From Metabacillus dongyingensis (GTDB lineage Bacteria; Bacillota; Bacilli; Bacillales; Bacillaceae): 64,000 nt of DNA. The stretch lies in NCBI RefSeq assembly GCF_019933155.2, contig NZ_CP082944.1, positions 312,001 through 376,000 of the forward strand. The letters are read 5' to 3'. The notes under the pieces were generated by a model. The model saw nothing but the letters and a program-made list of their open reading frames with translations, was not told the origin of the DNA and searched no databases. How positions within the stretch are numbered: the stretch's first letter is position 1; each line of letters opens with the position of its first letter. This document shows positions 40,051 to 50,229 of the stretch, piece after piece. The position numbers and the translations under genes are program-made.

Positions 40051-41322
40051 ATGAAAAAGGTAATGGGTTTGATTAGTCTGGTTCTAATCATCGGCATGCT
40101 CTCTGCTTGTTCGGGAGGATCTTCTGAAAAGACAAGTAAAGAAGACAAAAAATTGACGGCCTGGGCTTGGAACATCAACGTTCCTGTACTTGAGGCAGCG
40201 GCCGAGCGCTATAAGAAAGATAATCCTGATTTTGAGCTTGAAATTGTAGAAATCGGGAGAGAAGATGTTTATTCGAAATTAACAACAGGCTTGCAGGCGG
40301 GCGGACAAGGTCTTCCTGACATCGTCCTTGTTGAAGATGACCGCATTCAGGGATATGCAGAATCTTATCCTAAAGCATTCTTAGATCTATCTAAGTACGG
40401 TTTTGAGGAGCATAAAGATAAATTTCCATCAAGTAAAACAGCCCTTTTAACTGTGAATGACAAAGTGGTAGGCTTCCCGTTTGACGGCGGACCGACAGGC
40501 GTCTTTTACCGCACAGATATTTTTGAAGAAGCTGGCGTAAAAGCAGAAGACATTCAAACATGGGAGCAATTTGTTGAAGCGGGAAAAGTCATTAAAGAAA
40601 AAACAGGCAAACCAATGCTTGGCCTTGATTTAAATGGTGACGACGGACTCTACCGCATGATGATGAATCAGCAGGGTTCCCTTTATTTTGATGATAAAGG
40701 AAAGCTTGCTTTAACGTCAGAAGAATCAATGAATGCTGCAAAAGTGATCAAGAAGCTTAAAGATGAAGGCTTAGTGAAAAATACAGTCGGCTGGGATGCA
40801 TGGATCAGTGCCATGGTAAGCGGCGAGGTTGCAGCAGCACCATCCGGCGCATGGCTCTCAGGATCAATCACAGGACAAGGTAAAGATACATCAGGCAAGT
40901 GGGGCGTTATTGCTCTTCCGGCATTTGAAGAAGGCGGCAACCGTGCTTCTAACCTTGGAGGAAGCAACTACGTCATCATGGAATCTACGGACAAAAAACA
41001 AGAGGCATATGACTTCATGGAATACTTCTCAACAGATGAAGAAACACAGCTTGAAGCAATGAAAGGCGGCTTATTCCCGACACTTAACACGATTTATGAT
41101 GAGCCGATCTTCACTGAAGAGCAGGAGTTCTTCTCTGGACAGCCGATCTGGAGCACGTTCACAGAGCAAATGGAGAGCATTCCATCTGTTAACTATACAG
41201 GCAACTATTCACTGGCAATGGATGAATCAATCAAAGCCCAGTCTGAATCAGTCAGCGGCAAAGTATCGATGGAAGAAGCATACGAAGCCGCGCAAAAACG
41301 ATTAGAGAACAGAATTAAATAA
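40051..41322 (+). CDS. ABC sugar-binding lipoprotein, probable galactosides
   Basis: 423 residues, family 1 extracellular solute-binding protein. Signal peptide with lipobox LSAC (Cys20), then KLTAWAWNINVPVLEAAAE and the central GVFYRTDIFEEAG typical of oligosaccharide binders. It heads the galactoside cluster, so it probably captures beta- or alpha-galacto-oligosaccharides (GanS/LacE-like role); the exact ligand is inferred from context. ATG 40051 follows AGGGGGT. A stem-loop separates it from the permeases, which would favour higher expression of the binding protein. Confidence 0.88.
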   Translation: MKKVMGLISLVLIIGMLSACSGGSSEKTSKEDKKLTAWAWNINVPVLEAAAERYKKDNPDFELEIVEIGREDVYSKLTTGLQAGGQGLPDIVLVEDDRIQGYAESYPKAFLDLSKYGFEEHKDKFPSSKTALLTVNDKVVGFPFDGGPTGVFYRTDIFEEAGVKAEDIQTWEQFVEAGKVIKEKTGKPMLGLDLNGDDGLYRMMMNQQGSLYFDDKGKLALTSEESMNAAKVIKKLKDEGLVKNTVGWDAWISAMVSGEVAAAPSGAWLSGSITGQGKDTSGKWGVIALPAFEEGGNRASNLGGSNYVIMESTDKKQEAYDFMEYFSTDEETQLEAMKGGLFPTLNTIYDEPIFTEEQEFFSGQPIWSTFTEQMESIPSVNYTGNYSLAMDESIKAQSESVSGKVSMEEAYEAAQKRLENRIK

Positions 41323-41338
41323 CATTGAAAAATGAACA

Positions 41339-41367
41339 GAAAGGGCCGAATTTAATTCAGCCCTTTC
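41339..41367 (+). promoter_or_regulatory. Intercistronic stem-loop
   Basis: GAAAGGGC ... GCCCTTTC (41339-41346 / 41360-41367) with an inner GAAT/ATTC extension and no following T run. Such hairpins after binding-protein genes stabilise the upstream mRNA or partly terminate, keeping permease levels low. Confidence 0.6.
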
Positions 41368-41389
41368 CTAATTTAAGGTGGGATCTTGC

Positions 41390-42241
41390 ATGAGTCAAAC
41401 ACGTTTATTTCCTTATATGTTTATCGCCCCTGCAGTTATACTCTTTATAGTTTTTACTGTCTATCCGATTTTTTCTTCTCTTTTATTAAGCTTTCAAACC
41501 TTTGAGGCAGGGGAATACATCTTTACTGGATTGGATAATTACGTCACGTTATTCCAGGATGAAATTTTCCATAAAGCCCTTATGAACACGTTTATTATCT
41601 TTATCGTTCAGGTTCCGATCATGCTGACTCTGGCTCTTGTGCTTTCAAGTGTGCTGAACAGCGGACTGCTGCGCTTAAAAGGATTTTTCAGAGTTTCATT
41701 TTTCCTTCCTGCAGTCACATCACTTGTGGCATACTCTATCCTTTTCTCGATCATGCTTCAGGAGGAAGGAATTATTAATACAGTTATTGAATTTTTAGGT
41801 ATGGAAGCGATCCCGTGGCTGTCAGACAGCTTCTGGGCAAAAGCATCCATCATCCTTGCGATGACATGGAGATGGACGGGATATAACATGGTTATCTTTC
41901 TTGCGGCTCTTCAAAACATTCCAAACGATATGTACGAGGCTGCTTCTTTAGACGGTGCAGGAAAGATCAGACAGTTTTTCTACATTACCATTCCGCAGCT
42001 GAAGCCGGTTATTCTGTTTGCTGGAACATTATCAACTATCGGTACGCTGCAACTATTCGATGAGCCATTCAACTTAACAAAAGGCGGACCGGCTGATTCC
42101 ACGATGACACTTGGCTTGTACATCTACCAAAACGGATTCGAATTCTTCCAGTTCGGCTACGCATCAGCCATTGCATACATTGTTGTGGTATTAGTAGGCA
42201 TCCTAACGTTCATTCAATTCAAAGTGGCAGGTGATAGATAA
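41390..42241 (+). CDS. ABC sugar permease, MalF/LacF-like
   Basis: 283 residues with six membrane helices. The cytosolic EAA loop contacting the ATPase is YEAASLDGAGKIRQFFYITI (about 182-201). N-terminus LFPYMFIAPAVILFIVFTVY is typical of sugar permease subunit 1. Start ATG 41390 with AAGGTGGG upstream. The stop overlaps the next ATG by one base. No ATPase gene is in the cluster; as in other Bacillus sugar importers the shared MsmX-type ATPase encoded elsewhere probably drives it. Confidence 0.9.
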   Translation: MSQTRLFPYMFIAPAVILFIVFTVYPIFSSLLLSFQTFEAGEYIFTGLDNYVTLFQDEIFHKALMNTFIIFIVQVPIMLTLALVLSSVLNSGLLRLKGFFRVSFFLPAVTSLVAYSILFSIMLQEEGIINTVIEFLGMEAIPWLSDSFWAKASIILAMTWRWTGYNMVIFLAALQNIPNDMYEAASLDGAGKIRQFFYITIPQLKPVILFAGTLSTIGTLQLFDEPFNLTKGGPADSTMTLGLYIYQNGFEFFQFGYASAIAYIVVVLVGILTFIQFKVAGDR

Positions 42242-43122
42242 TGAATGCAGAAACGAGCAACCGAATTCAATCGAACTTCCTAACCGAAACAAAGAAGAAG
42301 CGAAGCAAAAAAATACCGCAGAAGCTTGGCATGTACAGTTTATTAATGCTTTTCCTGATCATCTCGATTTTCCCGTTTTACTGGATGTTCATCGGCGCTA
42401 CAAATGATTCTGGAAAGATGTTTACAAATCCGCCGACACTGACGCCTGGCGATCAGCTGATGACGAATTTCCAAAACCTGAATGCATCGATTAATATCCC
42501 GCAGGTTATGTTTAACTCGCTGTTTGTATCCCTTCTATATGTAGTCGCAGCGCTCGCAGTATGTTCGCTAGCTGCATATGCTCTTGCAAAATTTGAATTC
42601 AAAGGAAGAAACTTTATCTTTACGGCGTTTTTGCTGTCCATGATGATTCCATATCAGGCAACACTGATTCCGCTTTTCCGCATGATGTCTGAGCTGAATT
42701 TGCTGAATACGTACTTTGCGGTTATTGCTCCGCAGCTATGCTATCCATTTGCCATTTTCTTGTTAAGACAGAACTTCCTGGCATTCCCGACAGAGCTGAT
42801 TGAAGCAGCACGACTTGACGGAGCAGGGGAACTGAAAATCTTCTTTAAAGTAGTAGCGCCATCTATGCGGCCTGCACTCGCCGCAGCATCGATTTTCCTG
42901 TTCATGACACAGTGGAACAGCTTTATGTGGCCGCTTGTAGTGTTGAACGATGCAAGTATGTACACGTTCCCAGTTGCTCTTTCAAGCTTAATGGGTCTTT
43001 CATACATTGATTACGGTCAAGTCATGATGGGTGTTTCCATCGCAACCATTCCAATCATAATCTTCTTCTTAGTACTGCAGAAGCAATTTATCTCAGGCAT
43101 GCTCGGAAGTGCCGTGAAATAG
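42241..43122 (+). CDS. ABC sugar permease, MalG/LacG-like
   Basis: 293 residues, second membrane subunit. Basic N-terminal tail (KKKRSKKIPQK) then six helices; EAA loop IEAARLDGAGELKIFFKVVA (about 196-215). Forms the channel with the preceding permease. It overlaps that gene at TAATG and is followed 11 bases later by the GH35 gene. Confidence 0.9.
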   Translation: MNAETSNRIQSNFLTETKKKRSKKIPQKLGMYSLLMLFLIISIFPFYWMFIGATNDSGKMFTNPPTLTPGDQLMTNFQNLNASINIPQVMFNSLFVSLLYVVAALAVCSLAAYALAKFEFKGRNFIFTAFLLSMMIPYQATLIPLFRMMSELNLLNTYFAVIAPQLCYPFAIFLLRQNFLAFPTELIEAARLDGAGELKIFFKVVAPSMRPALAAASIFLFMTQWNSFMWPLVVLNDASMYTFPVALSSLMGLSYIDYGQVMMGVSIATIPIIIFFLVLQKQFISGMLGSAVK

Positions 43123-43133
43123 GGGGAAAAAAG

Positions 43134-44855
43134 ATGCTGACAACAAAGGGAAACCAGTTTTATTTAAATAATGAGCCGTTTCAAATTTTATCAGGCAGCA
43201 TTCATTACTTCAGGGTTGTACCGGAGTTCTGGGAAGACCGGCTGCTCAAATTGAAGCAGCTCGGGATGAATACGGTAGAAACGTATATTCCGTGGAATGT
43301 CCATGAACCGAAAAAGGGAGAATTTCACTTTGAAGGTTTGGCAGATCTGGAAAGCTTTATTAAAAAAGCAGAAGAATTGAAGCTGTATGTCATTCTGAGA
43401 CCGGCTCCCTACATCTGTGCAGAGTGGGAGTTCGGCGGATTTCCAGGGTGGCTGCTGAAGGAGCCGGGAATGGCGCTCCGCAGTTCGGATCCTGTCTTTT
43501 TTGAGCACCTGCGCTCTTATTTTAACGTCCTGCTTCCAAAAATCGTGCCGCATTTAACATCAAACGGCGGGCCTGTTATCGCCGTTCAGGTGGAGAATGA
43601 ATATGGCGCTTACGGCAATGACCTAAAGTATTTGAATGATTCTGCAGAGCTTTTTAAACAGGCAGGAATAAACGTCCTGCTATTCACCTCAGACGGACCA
43701 GAGTTCATTCAGCATGGCTCCATGCAAGATGCAGTGACAACCTTGAACTTCGGCTCCCGCTCGGAGGAAGCCTTTGCTTCACTCGAAACGTTTCGACCGA
43801 ATTCTCCAAAGATGTGTGCAGAATTCTGGATCGGCTGGTTCGATCATTGGGGAGGAAAGCATCATACCCGCGAGGCTGCCGATGTTGCGGCAGAGTATGA
43901 AAAAATGGTGGCACGGGGGGCTTCCGTTAACTTTTATATGTTCCACGGGGGAACGAATTTTGGGTATATGAACGGGGCAAATCATTACGAGTTCTACACT
44001 CCGACGATTACAAGCTATGATTACGACGCGCTTTTGACAGAATGGGGTGACCCGACGGAAAAATACCATGCTGTTAAGCAGGTGCTGTCTAAATATACGG
44101 ATGTTCCAAAAGAAAACCCGGTCCCATCTGAAAAGAAACACTATGGAACTGTGGAGCTTACAGAACAGATGAGTGTGTTCGATTTTCTGAAACAAAAAAC
44201 ACCGAAAACGCTTATTGCTCCAAAATCAATGGAAGAGCTGGATCAGAACTACGGCTATGTCCTTTACAAAACAACGATCACAAAGCAAGGCGAGCTTGAA
44301 ATGGATATCACGCCAATCCGCGACAGAGCGTTTATTTACATTAACGGCAGGTTGGAACGCACAGTTTACCGCAATGATGCGGAAAAAACAATTACACTGC
44401 CATTCAGCGAGAAGAAAAACATCCTTGAGATCTTTGTTGAAAATATGGGCCGCGTCAATTACGGCAAGCATTTAAAGGATAAAAAGGGCATCATTGATAA
44501 CCTCTGGATCGGCAATCAGTACTGGTTTCATTGGGACGTATATTCGCTAAATCCAGATGAAGAAGCTGTTTCATTCATTAAAGGAAATGATGAACGCTTC
44601 CCGCGCTTTTACAAAGGTGAACTTTCGATTGAAGCTCCTGCCGATACATTTATTGATCTTGAAGGATGGATGAAAGGAAATGTGTGGGTGAACGGCTTTA
44701 ACCTTGGCCGCTACTGGGTAACAGAAGGACCTCAAAAACGTCTTTACTTGCCGGGTCCTCTTTTGAAAAAAGGAAAGAATAAGATTTTACTTATCGAGCT
44801 TGAAGGAACAGATGCCCATTCCATCAATCTTGTGGATAAACCAAATCTTGGGTAA
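43134..44855 (+). CDS. GH35 beta-galactosidase
   Basis: 573 residues, glycoside hydrolase family 35. Acid/base Glu156 (VQVENEYG) and nucleophile Glu230 (CAEFWIGWFDHWG) are in place, with RPAPYICAEWEFGG (89-102) lining the site and jelly-roll domains in the C-terminal third (KGNVWVNGFNLGRYW near 520). No signal peptide, so it acts on imported galactosides in the cytoplasm. GGGGG lies before ATG 43134. It is unusual to find both GH35 and GH42 beta-galactosidases in one operon; they may split linkage types. Confidence 0.95.
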   Translation: MLTTKGNQFYLNNEPFQILSGSIHYFRVVPEFWEDRLLKLKQLGMNTVETYIPWNVHEPKKGEFHFEGLADLESFIKKAEELKLYVILRPAPYICAEWEFGGFPGWLLKEPGMALRSSDPVFFEHLRSYFNVLLPKIVPHLTSNGGPVIAVQVENEYGAYGNDLKYLNDSAELFKQAGINVLLFTSDGPEFIQHGSMQDAVTTLNFGSRSEEAFASLETFRPNSPKMCAEFWIGWFDHWGGKHHTREAADVAAEYEKMVARGASVNFYMFHGGTNFGYMNGANHYEFYTPTITSYDYDALLTEWGDPTEKYHAVKQVLSKYTDVPKENPVPSEKKHYGTVELTEQMSVFDFLKQKTPKTLIAPKSMEELDQNYGYVLYKTTITKQGELEMDITPIRDRAFIYINGRLERTVYRNDAEKTITLPFSEKKNILEIFVENMGRVNYGKHLKDKKGIIDNLWIGNQYWFHWDVYSLNPDEEAVSFIKGNDERFPRFYKGELSIEAPADTFIDLEGWMKGNVWVNGFNLGRYWVTEGPQKRLYLPGPLLKKGKNKILLIELEGTDAHSINLVDKPNLG

Positions 44856-44869
44856 AGGAGCTTGCTACG

Positions 44870-47101
44870 ATGCCTATATTCATAAATGAAGAACGCAATC
44901 AATTCCATCTTACGAACAAAACGGTCAGCTATCTTTTTCATGTCATGAAAAACGGGGAGCTTGGCCAGCTGTATTACGGAAAAAAACTGAACCATCAGCC
45001 TGATTTCTCTCATTTTGCAGCTTATCATATTCCGACTGCGGCAAGCTGTCATCCTGAAAAGAATGATCCTGCCTTTTCACTTGAAACGGTTTGTCAGGAA
45101 TATCCGCTATACGGAACGAGCGATTTCAGAGAGCCGGCAATTTCCCTGCGGCATCCAAATGGAAGCTCTGTCAGCAAATTTGAGTATTCATCCTATGAAG
45201 TGATAGATGGGAAAGAGCGCATCCCCGGCATGCCGGCTACGTTTGCCAATGCTGGAGCAGCATGCACTCTCGTCATTACCTTACTTGATAAAGTGAGAGA
45301 TTTAAAGCTCAAACTCTCCTATACAATTTTTGAAAACACCTCTTCAATTACACGTCATGCAAGCCTGGAAAACGAGGGAGAGCAGCCGATCGACATCGAA
45401 AGAATGATGAGCATGTCACTCGATCTCTGCGATCATGATTTTACAATGGTTCATCTTGCCGGAACATGGTCAAGAGAGAGACATGTAAAAGAACGAAAGC
45501 TTCAAACCGGCATTCAATCGATCTCAAGCATTCGCGGAGCAAGCTCGCATCATCATAATCCGTTTATGGCGCTGAAACGTTCAAATGCTACAGAAACAAG
45601 CGGAGAGGCTTACAGCTTTCACTTCGTGTACAGCGGCAATTTTTTAGCTCAGGCTGAGGTTGATCATTATGATACAACGAGAATTCAAATGGGTATACAT
45701 CCATTTCAGTTTAACTGGCGCCTGAATCCTGGGGAAGCGTTCCATACGCCAGAGGTAGTCATGACCTACTCTGATAAGGGCCTGAATGGTCTTACACAGT
45801 CTGCTCATAACCTTTTCAGAGAGCATCTCATTGCACCTGTCTGGCAAAAAAGAGAGCGTCCTGTGCTCATCAACAACTGGGAAGCCACTTATTTTGACTT
45901 CAATGCAGAAAAAATCGTTGCGATTGCAAAGCAGGCCAAAGAGCTCGGTGTTGAATTATTCGTTTTGGATGATGGCTGGTTTGGAAAGCGGAACGATGAT
46001 ACGACGTCACTCGGCGACTGGTTTGTGGACAAAAACAAATTGCCGGAGGGAATCGACGCTTTGTCACAGTCGGTCCGAAACGAAGGGCTGAAGTTCGGCC
46101 TATGGTTTGAGCCTGAAATGATTTCAGAGGAAAGTGATCTTTATTCAAAGCATCCGGACTGGGTCATTCATGATCCTGAGCGGCCGGTTTCATATGGACG
46201 CAATCAGTGGGTGCTCGACTATACAAGAGAAGAAGTGGTGGATTATCTGTTTGAGAGAATCTCCTCTATTATCCAATCAGCAAAACTCAGCTATATCAAA
46301 TGGGATATGAACCGCAACATCACGGAAGCGTATTCCGCAGCACTCGGACAGGATCGCCAGGGAGAATTTTTCCACCGATACATTCTTGGGGTTTACAGCC
46401 TGTATGAAAGACTGACTTTTAAATTCCCTGACGTGCTGTTTGAATCATGTGCAGGAGGCGGAGGCCGCTTTGATGCCGGAATGCTCTTTTATGCTCCTCA
46501 GGCTTGGGCCAGTGACGATACGGATGCGGTGGAGCGATTGAAAATTCAATATGGATCTTCCTTTATCTATCCGATCTACAGCATCGGCTCTCATGTTTCC
46601 GATATTCCAAATCATCAGACGCTGCGCAGAACGTCCTTAAAGGCGCGCGGTGATGCCGCATACTTCGGAACGTTTGGCTATGAGCTGGATCCGAACAAAA
46701 TGACCGATGGAGAAAAAGCAGAGGTAAAAAGTCAGATCGAAACATATAAATCACATCGCACACTAATTAGAAACGGCGATTTTTACAGATTGATCAGCCC
46801 ATTTGAATCGAACGAAACAGCGTGGATGATCGTCTCTAAAGATCAGACCGAAGCATTCATCGGATGGTATCAAGTACTGGCTACGCCAAATCCAAAGAAA
46901 ATCCAGACGCTGAAGCTAGCGGGGCTTGATGCAAACAGCACCTACCATGTGAACGGGTCAGATCAGGCGTATGGAGGAGATGAACTAATGCAAAGAGGAC
47001 TGCAGCTTCCGGTTGAATACAACGGTGTGAACAAGAATCATGCAGAACGCGGCGGAGATTTTCAATCAAGCGTATTCCACTTAACGAAAAATGGGGGATG
47101 A
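44870..47101 (+). CDS. GH36 alpha-galactosidase
   Basis: 743 residues, close in length and layout to Geobacillus AgaA (729). N-terminal beta-sandwich to about 330, TIM barrel with LDDGWFG, nucleophile Asp479 in YIKWDMNR, SCAGGGGRFD (527-536) and acid/base Asp549 in WASDDTD (AgaA D478 and D548). Cleaves alpha-1,6 galactose from melibiose, raffinose and galactomannan fragments. No signal peptide. Its presence widens the cluster beyond beta-galactosides. Confidence 0.95.
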   Translation: MPIFINEERNQFHLTNKTVSYLFHVMKNGELGQLYYGKKLNHQPDFSHFAAYHIPTAASCHPEKNDPAFSLETVCQEYPLYGTSDFREPAISLRHPNGSSVSKFEYSSYEVIDGKERIPGMPATFANAGAACTLVITLLDKVRDLKLKLSYTIFENTSSITRHASLENEGEQPIDIERMMSMSLDLCDHDFTMVHLAGTWSRERHVKERKLQTGIQSISSIRGASSHHHNPFMALKRSNATETSGEAYSFHFVYSGNFLAQAEVDHYDTTRIQMGIHPFQFNWRLNPGEAFHTPEVVMTYSDKGLNGLTQSAHNLFREHLIAPVWQKRERPVLINNWEATYFDFNAEKIVAIAKQAKELGVELFVLDDGWFGKRNDDTTSLGDWFVDKNKLPEGIDALSQSVRNEGLKFGLWFEPEMISEESDLYSKHPDWVIHDPERPVSYGRNQWVLDYTREEVVDYLFERISSIIQSAKLSYIKWDMNRNITEAYSAALGQDRQGEFFHRYILGVYSLYERLTFKFPDVLFESCAGGGGRFDAGMLFYAPQAWASDDTDAVERLKIQYGSSFIYPIYSIGSHVSDIPNHQTLRRTSLKARGDAAYFGTFGYELDPNKMTDGEKAEVKSQIETYKSHRTLIRNGDFYRLISPFESNETAWMIVSKDQTEAFIGWYQVLATPNPKKIQTLKLAGLDANSTYHVNGSDQAYGGDELMQRGLQLPVEYNGVNKNHAERGGDFQSSVFHLTKNGG

Positions 47102-47104
47102 GAC

Positions 47105-49051
47105 ATGTATTTAGGCGTTGATTACTATCCAGAGCATTGGGATCCATCCCTGTTCGGCGAAGATATTGAAAAGATGAAGGAAATGGGCGTCAACATGGTG
47201 CGCATCGGCGAATTTGCCTGGCACTTAATGGAGCCTTCAGAAGGGCAGTATGATTTCTCTTTTTTTGACGAAGTCATAAACCGGTTTAAGAAAGAAGGCA
47301 TTGCGGTCATGTTCGGAACACCGACCGCAACGTTTCCTGCCTGGCTCGTAAAAAAACATCCGGATATTCTGCTCGAAGACGAAAACGGCCATCCCAAATC
47401 GTTCGGCGGCAGGAGACAGTACTGCTATAACTCTAAAAACTATCAAACTTATTCTTTAGCAATCGTTGAAAAGCTGGTCACTCACTATCAAAACGAGAGC
47501 GGCATCGTCTCATGGCAGATCGACAACGAGCTTGGCCATGAAGGCAGCGATATGTGCTACTGCGGTCAATGCAGAGAAGCTTTTCACACATTCCTTGCAA
47601 AAAAATATGAATCGGTTGATGAACTGAACAAGCGCTGGGGAACGATTTTCTGGGGACAAACGTATAACTCTTTCCATGAAGTTCCTGTTCCAAAGCCGAC
47701 AATCACGGTTCATAACCCGGCGATGATGCTCGACTGGGCAAGATTCAGAAGCAAGTCTCTAAGCGAGTTCGCGAAGACGCATCTGAATCTAGTAAAAAAG
47801 CTGAAGGGAGCTCATCAGGAGGTTACAACAAATCTACCGGGCGGCTTCTTCGGAAAATGGTTCGACCATAACGAGTTTTCAAGAGACCTGGATTACGTGT
47901 CCTACGACAATTACCCGGTTTGGGGCGGACTGACAGAGCCAGTCACACCAGCCTTTCTATCATTCACGCTCGGATTTATCCGCGGCATCAAACGCGAGAA
48001 CTTCTGGATTGTTGAACAGTTGATGGGGGCACAGGGTCATGACATTATCGGCTATCTTCCAAGACCTGGTCAGGCGCAATTATGGTCGTACCACGCATTT
48101 GCGCACGGATGCAGCAACATGCTGTACTTCCGCTTCAGAGGCATGAACAGAGGGGCAGAGCAGTATTGCCTTGGCATTATCGATGCTGATAATACACGTT
48201 CAAGAAAATTTTACGAAGTTCAGGAAGTGTTTAAAGAAGTCCGCAAGTATGAAGAAGTGTTCAAGGCACCATTCAAGTCAGATGTAGCCGTGCTGTATGA
48301 TTTTAATAACATCTGGTCGATGCGCATTCAGCAGCAAAGCTCACAGCTTGAATTTACAAACGAATTAATGCGCCTGTACCAGCCGTTCCATGATGTGAAT
48401 GTACCCGTGGACGTGCTCAAATACGACCATGATTTCTCGGTTTATAAAGTTGTTATTGTGCCTGTGCTGACACTCGTAGATGAAGAGCTTGCTGCAAGAT
48501 TAAAAGCCTTCACAGAAAAGGGCGGCACCGTGATCTTCTCATTCCGTGCCGGCATGAAAAACAAAGACAACAATATTCCATTCGGCGACAAATCGCCTTA
48601 TTTATTAAAAGAACTGCTCGGCATTGAAATCGATGAAGCCGAATCGCTTCATGAGGGCCAGCATGTTTCAATCCTTTCAAAAGACGGCCAGAAAGAGGCG
48701 CAGGGACAGGTGTGGAGAGATCTCATCCGCACAACAACCGCAGATGTTCTCTATTCCTACAGCGACCGTTTTTATAAAAACTATGCAGCCTTAACAGTCA
48801 ATGAGTATGGAAACGGAAAAGCATATTACGTCGGAACAGGTGCTGAAGCAGGCGTTCTTTCTGATTTAACATTAACCGTCTTAAATGAAACAGGCATCTC
48901 GTTCATCAAGAGCGAGCCTGGTGTTGAAGTAGTCGAACGCGCGGGGCATGTGATTGTCATGAACCACAACCACGGGGAAGCAGCTTTCGAAGGGGAAGTG
49001 CTGCAGCCGTTTGAAACGAAAATCATGGAGCGAGGGGGACACTCATCATGA
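47105..49051 (+). CDS. GH42 beta-galactosidase
   Basis: 648 residues, family GH42 (GanA/YesZ-like). Acid/base Glu142 (WQIDNELG), nucleophile Glu304 (WIVEQLMG), and the four zinc cysteines Cys107, Cys151, Cys153 and Cys156 (CYCGQC) are all present. C-terminal trimerisation and beta domains follow (about 385-648). Cytoplasmic. The end overlaps galK by 4 bases. B. subtilis GanA, regulated by GanR, degrades galactan-derived galactobiose, and a similar role fits here. Confidence 0.95.
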   Translation: MYLGVDYYPEHWDPSLFGEDIEKMKEMGVNMVRIGEFAWHLMEPSEGQYDFSFFDEVINRFKKEGIAVMFGTPTATFPAWLVKKHPDILLEDENGHPKSFGGRRQYCYNSKNYQTYSLAIVEKLVTHYQNESGIVSWQIDNELGHEGSDMCYCGQCREAFHTFLAKKYESVDELNKRWGTIFWGQTYNSFHEVPVPKPTITVHNPAMMLDWARFRSKSLSEFAKTHLNLVKKLKGAHQEVTTNLPGGFFGKWFDHNEFSRDLDYVSYDNYPVWGGLTEPVTPAFLSFTLGFIRGIKRENFWIVEQLMGAQGHDIIGYLPRPGQAQLWSYHAFAHGCSNMLYFRFRGMNRGAEQYCLGIIDADNTRSRKFYEVQEVFKEVRKYEEVFKAPFKSDVAVLYDFNNIWSMRIQQQSSQLEFTNELMRLYQPFHDVNVPVDVLKYDHDFSVYKVVIVPVLTLVDEELAARLKAFTEKGGTVIFSFRAGMKNKDNNIPFGDKSPYLLKELLGIEIDEAESLHEGQHVSILSKDGQKEAQGQVWRDLIRTTTADVLYSYSDRFYKNYAALTVNEYGNGKAYYVGTGAEAGVLSDLTLTVLNETGISFIKSEPGVEVVERAGHVIVMNHNHGEAAFEGEVLQPFETKIMERGGHSS

Positions 49052-50229
49052 ATGCGGGGGAATTAGAAGGCTTATTCAGAGAAAAGTTCGGCAAAGGGGA
49101 CTATCGCAGCTTCTTTGCGCCGGGGCGCATTAACCTGATCGGGGAACACACAGATTACAACGGCGGGCACGTTTTTCCATGTGCGATTACGTACGGAACC
49201 TACGCGCTTGCTGCAAAGCGTTCAGACCGGATGCTGCGCATGTACTCGGTGAATTTTCCTGATAAGGGGATTATTGAGTGCTCCCTTGATGACTTGGACT
49301 ATCAAACTGAACACGACTGGGCGAATTATCCAAAAGGGATGAGCGCAGCTTTAAAGCAGCACGGATATGAGATTGAAGAGGGGTTTGATCTCTTAATCTA
49401 TGGAAACATTCCGAATGGCGCAGGCTTATCATCGTCTGCCTCCATTGAATTGGTTACTGGCGTGATGCTTGAATCTCTCTTTGATCTGAAAATAGACCGG
49501 ATTGAGCTCGTCAAGCTTGGTCAGATCGTTGAAAATCAATACATCGGCGTCAACAGCGGGATCATGGATCAGTTCGCCATTGGCATGGGGAAAAAAGCGT
49601 GCGGCATGCTGCTGGATTGCAATACGCTCCAATACCGCTACGCACCGATCCATTTAGAGCATCATGTCATCGTGATCATGAACACAAACAAACGCAGAGA
49701 GCTTGCCGCTTCAAAATATAACGAACGCCGTCAGGAATGTGAAGATGCCTTGAAGATCCTGCAGGAAAAGGCACCCGTGCAGTCGTTGGGCGAACTCTCG
49801 CTGGAAACATTCGAAAAATACGCAGATTCCATTGCGGATGAAACGGTGAGAAAGCGCGCGCGTCACGCTGTCAGTGAAAATGAACGGACCATTCATGCAC
49901 TTGAAGCCCTTGAAAAGAACGACTTATCTACATTCGGCGAATTAATGAATGCTTCCCACCGCTCACTGCGGGACGATTATGAAGTAACAGGTACAGAGCT
50001 CGATGCACTTGTCGAGGCTGCTTGGAAGCAAAACGGCGTTATCGGTGCGCGTATGACAGGTGCTGGCTTTGGGGGATGCGCAATCGCGATTGTTGAACGC
50101 GGAAGTGTAGGTGATTTTCTTGAAGAAGTCGGCCAATCTTATTTAAAGGCAGTCGGCTACGAGGCATCCTTCTACATCGCAGACATCGGGGACGGAGCAT
50201 GCGAAATTGAATTGGGGGTTCATATATGA
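49048..50229 (+). CDS. galK: Galactokinase
   Basis: 393 residues, GHMP kinase that makes galactose-1-phosphate. Signature [15 protein letters not shown] (26-40) binds galactose, [11 protein letters not shown] is the ATP phosphate loop, and [13 protein letters not shown] is the third GHMP motif. ATG overlaps the GH42 stop with GAGGGGGA upstream, and the gene overlaps galE by 4 bases. Confidence 0.96.
   Translation: MNAGELEGLFREKFGKGDYRSFFAPGRINLIGEHTDYNGGHVFPCAITYGTYALAAKRSDRMLRMYSVNFPDKGIIECSLDDLDYQTEHDWANYPKGMSAALKQHGYEIEEGFDLLIYGNIPNGAGLSSSASIELVTGVMLESLFDLKIDRIELVKLGQIVENQYIGVNSGIMDQFAIGMGKKACGMLLDCNTLQYRYAPIHLEHHVIVIMNTNKRRELAASKYNERRQECEDALKILQEKAPVQSLGELSLETFEKYADSIADETVRKRARHAVSENERTIHALEALEKNDLSTFGELMNASHRSLRDDYEVTGTELDALVEAAWKQNGVIGARMTGAGFGGCAIAIVERGSVGDFLEEVGQSYLKAVGYEASFYIADIGDGACEIELGVHI

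Noticed and set aside
44215..44475. Alternative frames of 80 or more codons within the GH35 and GH36 genes on both strands
   Set aside because: Shadows of genes whose catalytic residues are intact in the main frame.
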